From: Campylobacter_A concisus_Y
GTDB lineage: Bacteria; Campylobacterota; Campylobacteria; Campylobacterales; Campylobacteraceae
Direction of reading: 5' to 3'
Assembly (NCBI RefSeq): GCF_902460415.1
Contig: NZ_CABPTY010000003.1
Span: 1-64,000 of the forward strand
Length of the DNA: 64,000 bases
In this document: one piece after another, positions 7,158 through 16,117 of the stretch
Layout: each line of letters opens with the position of its first letter
Numbering within the stretch: the first letter of the stretch is position 1
The notes under the pieces: generated by a model
What the model was told of the DNA's origin: nothing
Database searches by the model: none
The model's input: the letters and a program-made list of their open reading frames with translations, nothing else
Program-made: the position numbers and the translations under genes

Positions 7158-7726
7158 TGTTTTGTGCGTTTTGCAAGAGCTTTACGCTAAATACATTTTG
7201 TAAAATTTGCTCACAAATTTTAAGCGAGCCAAGCCCGATAGTAAGAGAACTAGAGGGCTTTAAAATTTATAGCTTTTACGGCTACTCTGAAATAAAAGAA
7301 CTCATCCACTCCAAGCATCAAATGCACGGATATTTTATATATAAAAACTTAGCTAAATTTGCATTTAATCAATTTGCTAAAAGCTTTAGCTTACCGGAGA
7401 AAGTCTATGCTCTGCCGATAGATGATAGAGTGCATCACGGCTATTCGCATACGGCTATTTTGGCAAATGCGCTAAGGGCTAAAAATCTAAAGCCCATATT
7501 TCATGCACTGCATGCAACAAGCAAGATCAGCTATAGTGGTAAGGATTTGCAATTTAGACAAAACAACCCAAGAAATTTTAAAATCCTAAAAAAGATCACT
7601 GCGCCAGTTATTTTAGTAGATGACATTGTAACCACTGGCACAACGATACTTGAGGCTAAAAACACTCTAGAAAAAGCTGGCGTAAAAGTACTTTTTGCTC
7701 TAGTTTTGGCTGACGCTAAATATTAA
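7157..7726 (+). CDS. ComF family phosphoribosyltransferase-like protein
   Basis: A 189-residue ComF/GntX type protein. The N-terminus has a zinc-knuckle pattern, C3-x2-C6 and C14-x2-C17, followed by a type I phosphoribosyltransferase fold whose PRPP loop is clear (VILVDDIVTTGTT). In competent bacteria ComF proteins are needed for uptake or handling of transforming single-stranded DNA; the exact chemistry is unknown. Campylobacter is naturally competent, so this is a reasonable role. The start codon overlaps the stop of the lipoprotein gene (TAATG). Confidence 0.88.
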   Translation: MFCAFCKSFTLNTFCKICSQILSEPSPIVRELEGFKIYSFYGYSEIKELIHSKHQMHGYFIYKNLAKFAFNQFAKSFSLPEKVYALPIDDRVHHGYSHTAILANALRAKNLKPIFHALHATSKISYSGKDLQFRQNNPRNFKILKKITAPVILVDDIVTTGTTILEAKNTLEKAGVKVLFALVLADAKY

Positions 7727-7808
7727 AATTTTATTTTTTGCTCAAGTCTTTTTAGTAAAAATTTATCAAGCTCTAGCAACAAAGGTAAATCAGATAAAAG
7801 CGATAAAA

Positions 7809-8447
7809 TTATAAATAAAGCATAGTGCCAAGGCGAATCATATTTGAGCCACATTTTATCGCTAGCTCGAAGTCGCTACTCATGCCCATCGAGCATATAG
7901 CTGCACCTTTTGGCTTTAGGCTCTCGTAAATTTTATAAGTTAGCTCAAAGCTCTTTTGAATCTCTTTTGGCTCATCCACATGCGCTCCTATACTCATCAC
8001 GCCTTTTAGATTAATATTTTTACACTCGCTTTGGATACGCTCATAAATTTCTGCCGCATTTGCTACGCTTACACCTTGCTTTGTATCCTCATCAGCCGAG
8101 TTTATCTGAAGCAAAGTATCTAGCTTGTAGCTAAGCCTTTTATCAACCTCTACGGCCCTTTCAAAGCTATCGCAACTTTGCCAAAGTGTTGGCTTTAGAC
8201 TTATCATTTGATTTATTTTGTTATTTTGCAAGCGGCCGATCATATGCCATTTTATATCAGCAAAATTTTGCAGTTCTAGCTCTTTTTTGGCTAGCTCTTG
8301 GACTCTATTTTCTCCAAAATTTCTTTGCCCTTGTGCGTAAAGCTCTCTTACTTCGACACTTGTGACATTTTTGCTAACGGCGATTAGTGTCACGTCGTTG
8401 CTTAAATTTTCGATCTTTTCTAATAGCTCTTTTAAAACTATCATCAT
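7809..8447 (-). CDS. YggS family pyridoxal phosphate homeostasis protein
   Basis: A 212-residue single-domain PLP-binding TIM-barrel protein of the YggS/PROSC family. LIAVSKNVT near the N-terminus contains the lysine expected to form the Schiff base, and NFGENRVQE, WHMIGRLQNNK and the C-terminal IRLGTMLY block match the family. YggS binds free PLP and buffers it; it has no established racemase activity. The start ATGA overlaps the stop of rseP by 4 bases, so it is co-translated with it. Confidence 0.93.
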   Translation of the reverse strand: MMIVLKELLEKIENLSNDVTLIAVSKNVTSVEVRELYAQGQRNFGENRVQELAKKELELQNFADIKWHMIGRLQNNKINQMISLKPTLWQSCDSFERAVEVDKRLSYKLDTLLQINSADEDTKQGVSVANAAEIYERIQSECKNINLKGVMSIGAHVDEPKEIQKSFELTYKIYESLKPKGAAICSMGMSSDFELAIKCGSNMIRLGTMLYL

Positions 8448-9553
8448 AAACCTCCGCTTAATCTCATAATGTCATTAAAGGTTGCAAGCATCATTATACC
8501 AAGCAGTAATGCCCAGCCGCAGTAGGTAAGCGTCGTGAGCACTCGCTCATTTACCTCGCGTCTAAAAACTATCTCATATAGGTTAAAAAGTATGTGGCCG
8601 CCGTCAAGTGCCGGGATGGGGAATAAATTTAATACGCCTAAATTTACTGAGATTAAAGCGACAATCGTCAAAAGCACGCCAAGACTTATTTTTGCAGCTT
8701 TTGAGGTGACATCGGCGATTTGTAGGATACCGCCGACCTCTTTTAGCGGCACAGCTCCACTTACTAGTTTGGTAATGCTTTTAAAGATTAGTTTTGACGC
8801 CTCGATCGTCTCACTAAAGGCAAAATTTATGCCTGCAAGACCAGTGTGGTAAATTTTTATCACTTCTCCATTTGGAGAGATCCCGATCAATGGGCGTTGC
8901 ACCTTTTCATTAAATAGATTTATCGTCTCGCCTATCTTTGGTGTTAAATTTATAGTCATTTGCGAGCCGTTGTGATCTATCAAAATGGTGCTTGGCTCAA
9001 GTTTTACATTTTTACTGATCTCATCCCACTCGTTTATCTTTATACCATTTATCGCTAAAATTTTATCATTTTTAACTAGTCCAGCGCTCGCAGCTGCCGA
9101 GCCTTCAGCTATGTGGCCTACACTTGGCGCAAGTCTTTCAACTCCGATAGATCCAAGCAAAAGGTAGATAAAAAAAGCTAGGATAAAGTTAAAAAATGGC
9201 CCTGCAAAGAGGATGTAAATTCGCTTTATGGGGCTTAGCACGTTGTAGCTGTCCGCGTCGTAGTTTTTGGCTTTTGGGTCGGTGTCATCTTGACCTTTTA
9301 GCTGTACGTATCCACCAAATGGGATCGCACTTAGGCAGTAGTCGGTGCCACCAATGTTTTTGGTATAAATTTTCTCACCAAAGCCGATACTAAAGGTATT
9401 TACCTTTACGCCAAGCGTTCTTGCTGCCAAAAAGTGGCCAAGCTCGTGAAAAAATATGAGAAAACTAATGGCTAAAACGGTCACTAAAAAATAAAATGAA
9501 TACACATAAAGCCCAAGACAAAGTAGGGCTAGCGTGAAGAAAATACCTTTCAA
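8444..9553 (-). CDS. rseP: RIP metalloprotease RseP (site-2 protease)
   Basis: A 369-residue intramembrane zinc protease. HELGH at 36-40 in the first membrane helix is the zinc site with the catalytic glutamate, a PDZ domain follows around residues 130-200, and the third ligand region is FPIPALDGGHI near residue 320 before the last helices. RseP-type proteases cut signal-peptide remnants and anti-sigma factors within the membrane. The protein has one PDZ domain, the usual short form outside gammaproteobacteria. It leads a two-gene unit with yggS. Confidence 0.93.
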   Translation of the reverse strand: MKGIFFTLALLCLGLYVYSFYFLVTVLAISFLIFFHELGHFLAARTLGVKVNTFSIGFGEKIYTKNIGGTDYCLSAIPFGGYVQLKGQDDTDPKAKNYDADSYNVLSPIKRIYILFAGPFFNFILAFFIYLLLGSIGVERLAPSVGHIAEGSAAASAGLVKNDKILAINGIKINEWDEISKNVKLEPSTILIDHNGSQMTINLTPKIGETINLFNEKVQRPLIGISPNGEVIKIYHTGLAGINFAFSETIEASKLIFKSITKLVSGAVPLKEVGGILQIADVTSKAAKISLGVLLTIVALISVNLGVLNLFPIPALDGGHILFNLYEIVFRREVNERVLTTLTYCGWALLLGIMMLATFNDIMRLSGGL

Positions 9554-9626
9554 AACTTACCTTTTTTTGAAAAATTGATGAGATTTTAGCCAAAATTTAT
9601 AAATTTACTCTCAAACGGCGTTTAGC

Positions 9627-9658
9627 TAAAAATTTCTTTTAGCTAGGAGAAATTTTTA
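9627..9658 (-). terminator. Hairpin in the pgsA-rseP gap
   Basis: TAAAAATTTCT (9627-9637) pairs perfectly with AGAAATTTTTA (9648-9658) over a 10-base loop. On the minus strand the descending arm is U-rich, so it is a plausible terminator for the pgsA transcript ahead of rseP. The rest of the 196-base gap shows nothing else. Confidence 0.5.
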
Positions 9659-9749
9659 ACTTAATTTTACTTATTTAGAAAATGAAGATTTGATTATTTT
9701 ATATAAAATTTTGCAAGTAAAAACTTTAGGTCTTACGAACGAAAAAAAT

Positions 9750-10295
9750 TTAGCTCTTTTTCATCGCCTTTACATAGGCAAAGATATATTCAAACCCAGA
9801 ATAAAGCGTGAGCGCAACAGCGATCCAGAGTAAAAGTTCGCCACCAGGCCAGCTCATCAGTAAAAATCCAACCGCAAACATCTGCGAGACTGTTTTTACT
9901 TTGCCAGCCATCGAGGCCGCAACCTCTACACCATCACTTGCCATCACGACACGAAAGCCAGTTATAAAAAATTCTCTTACCAAGATGAGATAAACGGCCC
10001 AAGCACTCGCTCTACCAAGCATCATAAGACCTAAAAATGCAGCTAAGATCAACATCTTATCAGCTAGTGGGTCAAGGATCGCTCCAAGCTTGGTCTTTTG
10101 ATCCCAGCTTCTGGCGATGTAGCCGTCAAAAAAGTCAGTCACCGAGGCGATCACAAAAATAAGAGCTGCGAAGTAGTTTATCCAACTTATGTGAATTTGC
10201 GTAAAAATTCCTGGCGCATTTACAAGCATAAAAAACATAAGCGGAGCCAGCAGTATCCTAAAAAATGCCAATGCGTTTGGTAAATTTAAACTCAC
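9750..10295 (-). CDS. pgsA: CDP-diacylglycerol-glycerol-3-phosphate 3-phosphatidyltransferase
   Basis: A 181-residue integral membrane enzyme that makes phosphatidylglycerol phosphate from CDP-diacylglycerol and glycerol 3-phosphate. The full CDP-alcohol phosphotransferase signature is present: D54-x2-D57-G58-x2-A61-R62-x8-G71-x3-D75-x3-D79. Several hydrophobic helices surround it. Length is normal for PgsA, and the sn-glycerol-3-phosphate specificity is assigned from overall family resemblance rather than a single residue. It follows the FabL-like gene on the minus strand by about 33 bases. Confidence 0.92.
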   Translation of the reverse strand: MSLNLPNALAFFRILLAPLMFFMLVNAPGIFTQIHISWINYFAALIFVIASVTDFFDGYIARSWDQKTKLGAILDPLADKMLILAAFLGLMMLGRASAWAVYLILVREFFITGFRVVMASDGVEVAASMAGKVKTVSQMFAVGFLLMSWPGGELLLWIAVALTLYSGFEYIFAYVKAMKKS

Positions 10296-10328
10296 AAATA
10301 TGCCTTTATGCTTAAAATTTTAATTTTC

Positions 10329-11117
10329 TCATTTAAAAGTCGTGCCGCCATCTATTATAAATGTGTGCCCAGTTACCCAGCTAGCCTTAGATGAGCATAA
10401 AAATAGACATGCTCCGGCTAGGTCAGTTGGCTGTCCCATGCGGTTTAGTGGACTAAGCTTTGCTGTCATATCGCGCACCTCTTCGTAGTTTGTAAAGGCT
10501 CTTAGTGCGTCTGTCTCGATAGGACCGCCACTTACGACGTTTACGCGGATATTTTTTTCGCCAAGCTCGGTCGCAGCGTATCTTGCCATGGCTTCAACGG
10601 CTGCTTTTGCTGTGCCATGGCCTGCATAGTTTTCGATATAGACTAAATTTCCAGTTGAGCTTAGGCTAATGATACTACCGCCACCCACCTTTTCCATGCG
10701 TTTTGCAGCCTCTTGAGTACCTACGACAAAGGCATTTACTGTTGCTGTAAAGATATTGTTTATGCCTCTTGGTTTTAGTTTCATAAATTTAGTGTATCCG
10801 CCAGCTACTGCACGACCTGAGATGATAGCATTTGAGATGAAAAAATCAATCCTATCAAAATCCTCGTCTATCTTTAAAAATAGCTCTTTATAAGTCTCTG
10901 GCTCGAGGATATTTAGTGCATATGCTCTTGCTTTTATCTTGTAAGTAGTCTCAAGCTCTTTTGCTTGTTCTTTTGCAAGCTCTTCGTTTGAGTTGTAGGT
11001 AAATGCTATATTTACACCAGCTTTTGCAAATTCTTCAACTATGGCTCTACCGATGCCTCTGGTGCCGCCACTGATAACTAGCGTTTTACCTTTAAATTCG
11101 TTTAGTGTGTCCTTCAT
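10329..11117 (-). CDS. SDR, probable enoyl-ACP reductase of FabL type
   Basis: A 262-residue short-chain dehydrogenase. The cofactor motif SGGTRGIG lies at about 16-23 and SNAIISG corresponds to the NNAG strand. The catalytic region reads Y164-x6-K171, the spacing of enoyl-ACP reductases FabI and FabL, not the YxxxK of ordinary SDRs. Helicobacter pylori HP0357 was shown to be a FabL, and the C. jejuni orthologue sits in the same neighbourhood. The likely role is the last reduction of fatty-acid elongation with NADPH. The start overlaps the dapA stop by one base, in line with co-translation. Confidence 0.78.
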   Translation of the reverse strand: MKDTLNEFKGKTLVISGGTRGIGRAIVEEFAKAGVNIAFTYNSNEELAKEQAKELETTYKIKARAYALNILEPETYKELFLKIDEDFDRIDFFISNAIISGRAVAGGYTKFMKLKPRGINNIFTATVNAFVVGTQEAAKRMEKVGGGSIISLSSTGNLVYIENYAGHGTAKAAVEAMARYAATELGEKNIRVNVVSGGPIETDALRAFTNYEEVRDMTAKLSPLNRMGQPTDLAGACLFLCSSKASWVTGHTFIIDGGTTFK

Positions 11118-12010
11118 TAAAATCCCTTTATTTCGTAATTTTTTATTACTTCTTCGATTTTTTTAAAATTCTCTTTACTTGGTTTGCAAAGTGGCAAGCG
11201 ATACTCTAAAGAGTCGATGAGTCCGGCTAGATACATCGCTGCTTTGATCGGTATCGGATTGCTTTCGCAAAAGAGTGTTTTATTTATCGTGTATAGATTG
11301 TCGTTTATTAGTTTTGCTTTTTTGTACTCTTCGTTCATTGCAAGGTGCGTAAGCTCTGAAATTTGATCTGGTAAGAGGTTTGCAGTGACTGAGATGACGC
11401 CCTTGCCGCCGTTTGAAAGGATAGGGTAGTTGATCGCATCTTCGCCGCTGATAACTACTAAATTTGGCTCGTGAGCCAGTAGATCGACACATCTATCTAT
11501 GCTACCTGTAGCCTCTTTGATACCATAGATATTTTTACACTCTTTAAAAAGTCTAAAAACGGTCGCTGGCAAGATATCCACGCCAACTCTACCTGGAACA
11601 TTATAAAGAAGCACAGGAATTTCAATGCTATTTGCAATGGCTTTGTAGTGCTCGTAAAGCCCTTCTTGTGTTGGTTTGTTGTAATAAGGCGCAACTGAAA
11701 GGATACCATCAGCGCCATGAGCTTGAGCAAATTTAGCGATACCAATAGCCTCGTGAGTCGCGTTGCTGCCAGCTCCAGCTAGTACTTTTACATTTGTGCC
11801 TTTACATGCATCTACGGCTATTTCGATACAAATTCTATGCTCATCATGCGTTAGTGTTGCACTCTCGCCGGTAGTTCCAACTGGCACAACGACATCTATG
11901 CCGTGTTTTATCTGTCTTTTTATTAATTTTTCAAAACTGACTTCATCCACTTTTTGATTTTTAAATGGCGTAATGAGTGCGGTCATCGCACCTTGAAGCG
12001 AATTTTCCAC
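11117..12010 (-). CDS. dapA: 4-hydroxy-tetrahydrodipicolinate synthase
   Basis: A 297-residue class I aldolase-type TIM barrel. GTTGES (46-51) binds pyruvate and aspartate semialdehyde, Y136 in YNVPGR is the catalytic tyrosine and K165 in YGIKEATGS forms the Schiff base with pyruvate. It opens the diaminopimelate branch that supplies lysine and the meso-DAP of peptidoglycan. It is placed two bases after the M16 peptidase gene and directly upstream of the FabL-like gene, an order shared with C. jejuni as I remember it. Confidence 0.96.
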   Translation of the reverse strand: MENSLQGAMTALITPFKNQKVDEVSFEKLIKRQIKHGIDVVVPVGTTGESATLTHDEHRICIEIAVDACKGTNVKVLAGAGSNATHEAIGIAKFAQAHGADGILSVAPYYNKPTQEGLYEHYKAIANSIEIPVLLYNVPGRVGVDILPATVFRLFKECKNIYGIKEATGSIDRCVDLLAHEPNLVVISGEDAINYPILSNGGKGVISVTANLLPDQISELTHLAMNEEYKKAKLINDNLYTINKTLFCESNPIPIKAAMYLAGLIDSLEYRLPLCKPSKENFKKIEEVIKNYEIKGF

Positions 12011-12012
12011 GT

Positions 12013-13254
12013 TTATTCCTTTTTTAATATTATTGTTGTGCTGGTTTTTTCATTGAAATATTTATTTGCTATCTCTTTTAAAAGCTTGGCATCTATCTTA
12101 TCGATATTTTTTTCAAGCTCGTAAAGTGGCTTTATGTCGCCTCTAGCAAGATATGAGCCATATAAATTTGCAACTTTGCTTGCACTCTCAAATGAGTAAA
12201 TAAAATCAGTTTTTATCAAATTTTTAACTCTTAAAACATCATCTTTGTCGATTGGTTTATTTTTTAAATCATCTATGATCTTTAAAATTTCAGCCTCAAC
12301 TACACTTGCTTCGGCATCTGGGTTGCAAACTGCTAAAAATATAAATAAATTTTCATCAACGCAGCTCATATTATAAGCATAAATTTGATTTACGAGCATT
12401 AGCTCATCGATTAGACGTTGCTGTAAAACAGAGCTTTTGCCAGTGGCTAGATACTCGCTTATCGCATTTAGCCCCACTTGATCGGCATGCCTAAAGTCCG
12501 GGATCTTATAAGCGATAGCTAGCATTTGTGTTTGGCTATCTTTGTAGATGATAGCTCGTTTTGCGCCGTCTTGTTCAGGCTCTTTGCAGTGCAGTTTTGG
12601 TATAGCTCTTTTGTTCTTTATGCTGCTAAAGTTTTTCTTAGCTAGCTTAAATGCCTCGTCCTTGCCGATGTCGCCACTTATCATCAAAATGGCGTTTTTT
12701 GGCTGATAATACGTAGCGTGAAATTCTTTTATATCAGCGATCTTCCAGTTTTCGATATCTTTTATAAAGCCTATCGGAGTCCAGTGGTATGGGTGGTAGA
12801 TAAATGCGTGGTTGTAGAGCCTAAAGTAGAGGTATCCCATGGGGTTGTTGTCTGTTCGCCACCTGCGCTCTTCGTGCACTACCTCGCGCTCTGGCTGAAA
12901 TTCTTTATCTTTTAGGCTTAAATTTTTCATAAGCTCAGCAAAAAGACCAAGCGTTTTGTCTAAATTTTCATTTGAGGCTTTTATAAAGTAGTGAGTGTAG
13001 TCAAAGCCTGTACTTGCGTTATTTACGCCGCCAAAGCCCTTTACGATCTCGTCAAACTCCCCAGCGCGTAAATTTTTGGTTGATTTGAAATTTAGATGCT
13101 CTAGCATGTGAGCGATGCCGCTTTTGCCCATCACTTCGTTTCTGGAGCCAACTTTATAAAAGACATCGACGCTTATCACTTTTGAGCCAGGATTCACTGG
13201 CACGTGATAAATTTCAAGTCCATTTTCTAGTTTAAATTTATTAAATTTTATCAA
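12013..13254 (-). CDS. M16 family zinc peptidase
   Basis: A 413-residue member of the insulinase/mitochondrial processing peptidase family. The inverted zinc motif is H49-x2-E52-H53 (HMLEH), with a downstream acidic ligand region in EREVVHEERR at about 122-131. Both the active N-terminal domain and the inactive C-terminal half, with the TLRVKNLI-like stretch (DVLRVKNLIKTD), are present, so this is a single-chain bacterial M16B-type enzyme. No signal peptide is visible, which leaves its location uncertain. It sits tightly between pyrD and dapA. Confidence 0.9.
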   Translation of the reverse strand: MIKFNKFKLENGLEIYHVPVNPGSKVISVDVFYKVGSRNEVMGKSGIAHMLEHLNFKSTKNLRAGEFDEIVKGFGGVNNASTGFDYTHYFIKASNENLDKTLGLFAELMKNLSLKDKEFQPEREVVHEERRWRTDNNPMGYLYFRLYNHAFIYHPYHWTPIGFIKDIENWKIADIKEFHATYYQPKNAILMISGDIGKDEAFKLAKKNFSSIKNKRAIPKLHCKEPEQDGAKRAIIYKDSQTQMLAIAYKIPDFRHADQVGLNAISEYLATGKSSVLQQRLIDELMLVNQIYAYNMSCVDENLFIFLAVCNPDAEASVVEAEILKIIDDLKNKPIDKDDVLRVKNLIKTDFIYSFESASKVANLYGSYLARGDIKPLYELEKNIDKIDAKLLKEIANKYFNEKTSTTIILKKE

Positions 13255-13265
13255 TCTCTTGCCCT

Positions 13266-14339
13266 CTATTTTTTAACATTTGCGCCGACTGCTTCGCTGA
13301 TAGAGGCAAAGCCATCTCTTTTTAAAAGCTCTAAAATTTCTAAATTTATATCTCTTGCGATCATCGGCCCTTTAAAGATAAAGCTTGTAAAAATTTGGAC
13401 TAAATTTGCTCCCATTTTTATGCGCTCATAAGCCTCTGCACCGCTATCTATGCCGCCACACGCGATAAGCGTCGTCTTGCCATAAAGCTCATCTGCCACG
13501 GCTTTAAATATCTCTTTTGACTTTTGAGTGATCACCTTGCCACTTAGTCCGCCAAAATCCTTTAAATTTGACGAGTGAGAGAGCGAATAATCAACGCTTG
13601 TGTTTGAAACGAGCACACCACTAGCGCCGTTTTCTACCGCACAGCTACAAAGTTTGATCGCATCTTCGTGGCTCATATCGGGAGCTATCTTAAAGATGAT
13701 CGGCTTTTTAGTGAGTGGCAAAATGACGCTAAAAAGCTCTTTTATAAAGCTCTCATCTTGCAAAGCCCTTAAATTTGGCGTGTTTGGCGATGAGACGTTT
13801 ATGACAAATGTATCGCAAATTTCACTAAATTCTTTTACTAAAATTTCATAGTCTTTTATCGCATCTTCGTTTGGTGTAACCTTGTTTTTACCGATGTTTG
13901 CCCAGATCGGTATGGTGAAAGGATATATTTTTTTTACTCTATTTTTGATAGCCTCACAGCCTTCGTTGTTAAAGCCCATCGCATTTTGAATACTCTCTTC
14001 ATCTATGAGTCTAAAAAGCCTTGGTTTTGCGTTGCCAGGTTGTGGTTTTGGTGTAAATGTGCCAAATTCTAAATGTCCAAAACCAAGAGCCGTGAGTGCT
14101 TCAAACATCGTGGCGTTTTTATCAAAGCCACCTGCTATGCCAACTGGATTGTGATAGGTGCTTGAGAATAAATTTTGTTTTAATGCATTGTCATCAACAA
14201 CGCACTTATTTGCTACAAAGCTTAATGATCCTGGAAAAATTTTATTTGCTCCGATCATTGCAAGTTCTGCGATTTTATGGGCTGTTTCAGGATCAAATTT
14301 AAAAAAAATAGATTTTAAAGTTTCGTAGTTTAAACTCAT
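13266..14339 (-). CDS. pyrD: Dihydroorotate dehydrogenase (quinone), class 2
   Basis: A 357-residue membrane-associated flavoenzyme of pyrimidine synthesis that passes electrons from dihydroorotate to quinone. The N-terminal amphipathic helix (ETLKSIFFKFDPETAHKIAE) marks class 2; GIAGGFDKNA, INVSSPNTPN (with the catalytic serine) and IACGGIDSG are family landmarks. The frame is open further upstream to 14384, but the ATG at 14339 follows GAGGTTAAA and gives the normal N-terminus, so that start is used. The gene is on the minus strand between msbA and the M16 peptidase. Confidence 0.93.
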   Translation of the reverse strand: MSLNYETLKSIFFKFDPETAHKIAELAMIGANKIFPGSLSFVANKCVVDDNALKQNLFSSTYHNPVGIAGGFDKNATMFEALTALGFGHLEFGTFTPKPQPGNAKPRLFRLIDEESIQNAMGFNNEGCEAIKNRVKKIYPFTIPIWANIGKNKVTPNEDAIKDYEILVKEFSEICDTFVINVSSPNTPNLRALQDESFIKELFSVILPLTKKPIIFKIAPDMSHEDAIKLCSCAVENGASGVLVSNTSVDYSLSHSSNLKDFGGLSGKVITQKSKEIFKAVADELYGKTTLIACGGIDSGAEAYERIKMGANLVQIFTSFIFKGPMIARDINLEILELLKRDGFASISEAVGANVKK

Positions 14340-14392
14340 TTTAACCTCTTTAAAATGCCTAAAAATTTGTGCAAATCTTAGCAAAAATCGCC

Positions 14393-16117
14393 TTAAACTA
14401 AGGCTTTGCCTTTAAGTTTTGCATAAATTTCATTTCTCTTGCTAAGTTCTTCATCACTTCCAGTATCAACTATCCTTCCGTTACTTAAAACTGCGATCTT
14501 ATCAGCACTTTCAACCGTACTTAGACGGTGAGCGATGACAAAGATGATCTTCTTGCTTCTTAGGTTGTTTATAGCCTTTGTGATCTCTTTTTCACTCTCG
14601 TTATCAAGCGCTGAGGTAGCCTCGTCAAAGATTAGGATTTGTGGGTTTTGATAAAGCGCTCTAGCGATAGCGATGCGTTGTCTTTGACCGCCTGAAAGGT
14701 TTGTTCCAAATTCGTTTAAAGTAGTGTTAATGCCGTCTTCTAGTTTACTCACAAACTCATAGGCATTTGCCATTTTTAGTGCATTTATCACGGCTTCTTC
14801 GTTAAATTCTCTGCCGTAAGCCACGTTTTTAGCGATTGTATCGTTAAAGATATAGACACGCTGTGTGACAAGACCGATATTTTGGCGAAGTGAGTGGATT
14901 TTGATATCTTTTAAATTTGTCTCATTTATTAAAATTTCTCCGCTATTTACGTCGTAAAATCTCATAAGCAGATTCATGAGCGAGGTTTTTCCGCCACCAC
15001 TTGAGCCAACAAGGGCTATAAATTCTGACTTATTTGCCTCTAAATTTATCCCTCTTAAAACTTCTTTTTCACCGTAGTTTAGACATACGTTGTTAAATTT
15101 GATAAGTTTTATCTCTTCGCTTATCTCTTTTTCGCCATCTTTTATCTCGCTTACTTTATCCATCAAGAAAAAGGTTCTCTCGCTTGCAGCAACGGCGTCT
15201 TGCATTTTGTTGTAGATATTTACGATGCGTTTTAGTGGAGTGTAGAGCATAAAAAGTGCAGTTAAAAATGAAAAGAAAGCACCCATATTTATGTTGCCAT
15301 CGATGACATCTTTGCCACCCACTATGATAACGGCTGCAACTCCGATGGAACCTATAGTTTCCATAAGCGGGCTTACTAACTGCTCGATTTTTACGGTTTT
15401 GAGATTTAGTTTAAAAAATTTATTATTTTCATCAACAAAGCGTGAATGCTCGTATTTTTGGGCATTATTTGCTTTAATTATCTCGATATTTGTAAAAATT
15501 TCACTCAAAGCCGAAGTGATATCGGATGTCTTTTCTTGCGACTGCTTTGAAATTTTTTTCATCTTTTTTGCAAGACGAGAAATCGGATAAATCGCTATTG
15601 GCATAACTACAAGTGCAAAAAATGCTAGTTTAGGGCTTTGATATATGACTACACAAAGTAGGCCAATGATCGTTATAAATTCCCTTGCAAACTCAGGTAT
15701 CATGCTTGAGACTATCGATCTTATTCGGTCGATGTCGTTTGTGGTTCTACTTATTAGCTCGCCTGTTCGAAAATCATTAAAAAATTTCATATCCAAAGTT
15801 AGTAAATTTTCGACCATCTTCTCACGAAATCTTCTAATCGTATCTTGTCCGATATATGCCGTAAAATAGGCCTGCATAAAGGTTCCTATATTTTTTAGTA
15901 CATAAATGGCAATGATCGCACATGGCAGCATATAAAGCAGTGTTTCATTTTTTTCAACGAAAATTTTATTAAGTACTGGCTCTACCAAATACGCACTGAC
16001 CGCTGTTCCGCCACTTGCAAGGGCCATACCAATAAAGGCTAATATGAAGTGTGGAATGTAGTCTTTAAAATATGGAGCAAAGCGTTTTAGTACATCTTTT
16101 AAGCTAAAGTTATTCAT
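14393..16117 (-). CDS. msbA: ABC transporter with fused ATPase, MsbA-like lipid flippase
   Basis: A 574-residue half-transporter: six membrane helices in residues 1-310 and a C-terminal ATPase with Walker A (GSSGGGKTS), the signature LSGGQRQR, Walker B (ILIFDEATSALD) and the H-loop histidine (VIAHRLST). Size and order match MsbA, which flips lipid A-core across the inner membrane as a homodimer. The C. jejuni gene in this position is annotated msbA. It overlaps cysS by 8 bases. Another lipid-exporting ABC protein such as a PglK-like flippase cannot be excluded from motifs alone, but position favours MsbA. Confidence 0.85.
   Translation of the reverse strand: MNNFSLKDVLKRFAPYFKDYIPHFILAFIGMALASGGTAVSAYLVEPVLNKIFVEKNETLLYMLPCAIIAIYVLKNIGTFMQAYFTAYIGQDTIRRFREKMVENLLTLDMKFFNDFRTGELISRTTNDIDRIRSIVSSMIPEFAREFITIIGLLCVVIYQSPKLAFFALVVMPIAIYPISRLAKKMKKISKQSQEKTSDITSALSEIFTNIEIIKANNAQKYEHSRFVDENNKFFKLNLKTVKIEQLVSPLMETIGSIGVAAVIIVGGKDVIDGNINMGAFFSFLTALFMLYTPLKRIVNIYNKMQDAVAASERTFFLMDKVSEIKDGEKEISEEIKLIKFNNVCLNYGEKEVLRGINLEANKSEFIALVGSSGGGKTSLMNLLMRFYDVNSGEILINETNLKDIKIHSLRQNIGLVTQRVYIFNDTIAKNVAYGREFNEEAVINALKMANAYEFVSKLEDGINTTLNEFGTNLSGGQRQRIAIARALYQNPQILIFDEATSALDNESEKEITKAINNLRSKKIIFVIAHRLSTVESADKIAVLSNGRIVDTGSDEELSKRNEIYAKLKGKALV

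Noticed and set aside
14340..14384. 15-codon extension of pyrD
   Set aside because: The ATG at 14339 has a GAGG site and matches the usual class 2 N-terminus; the extension is unlike the family.
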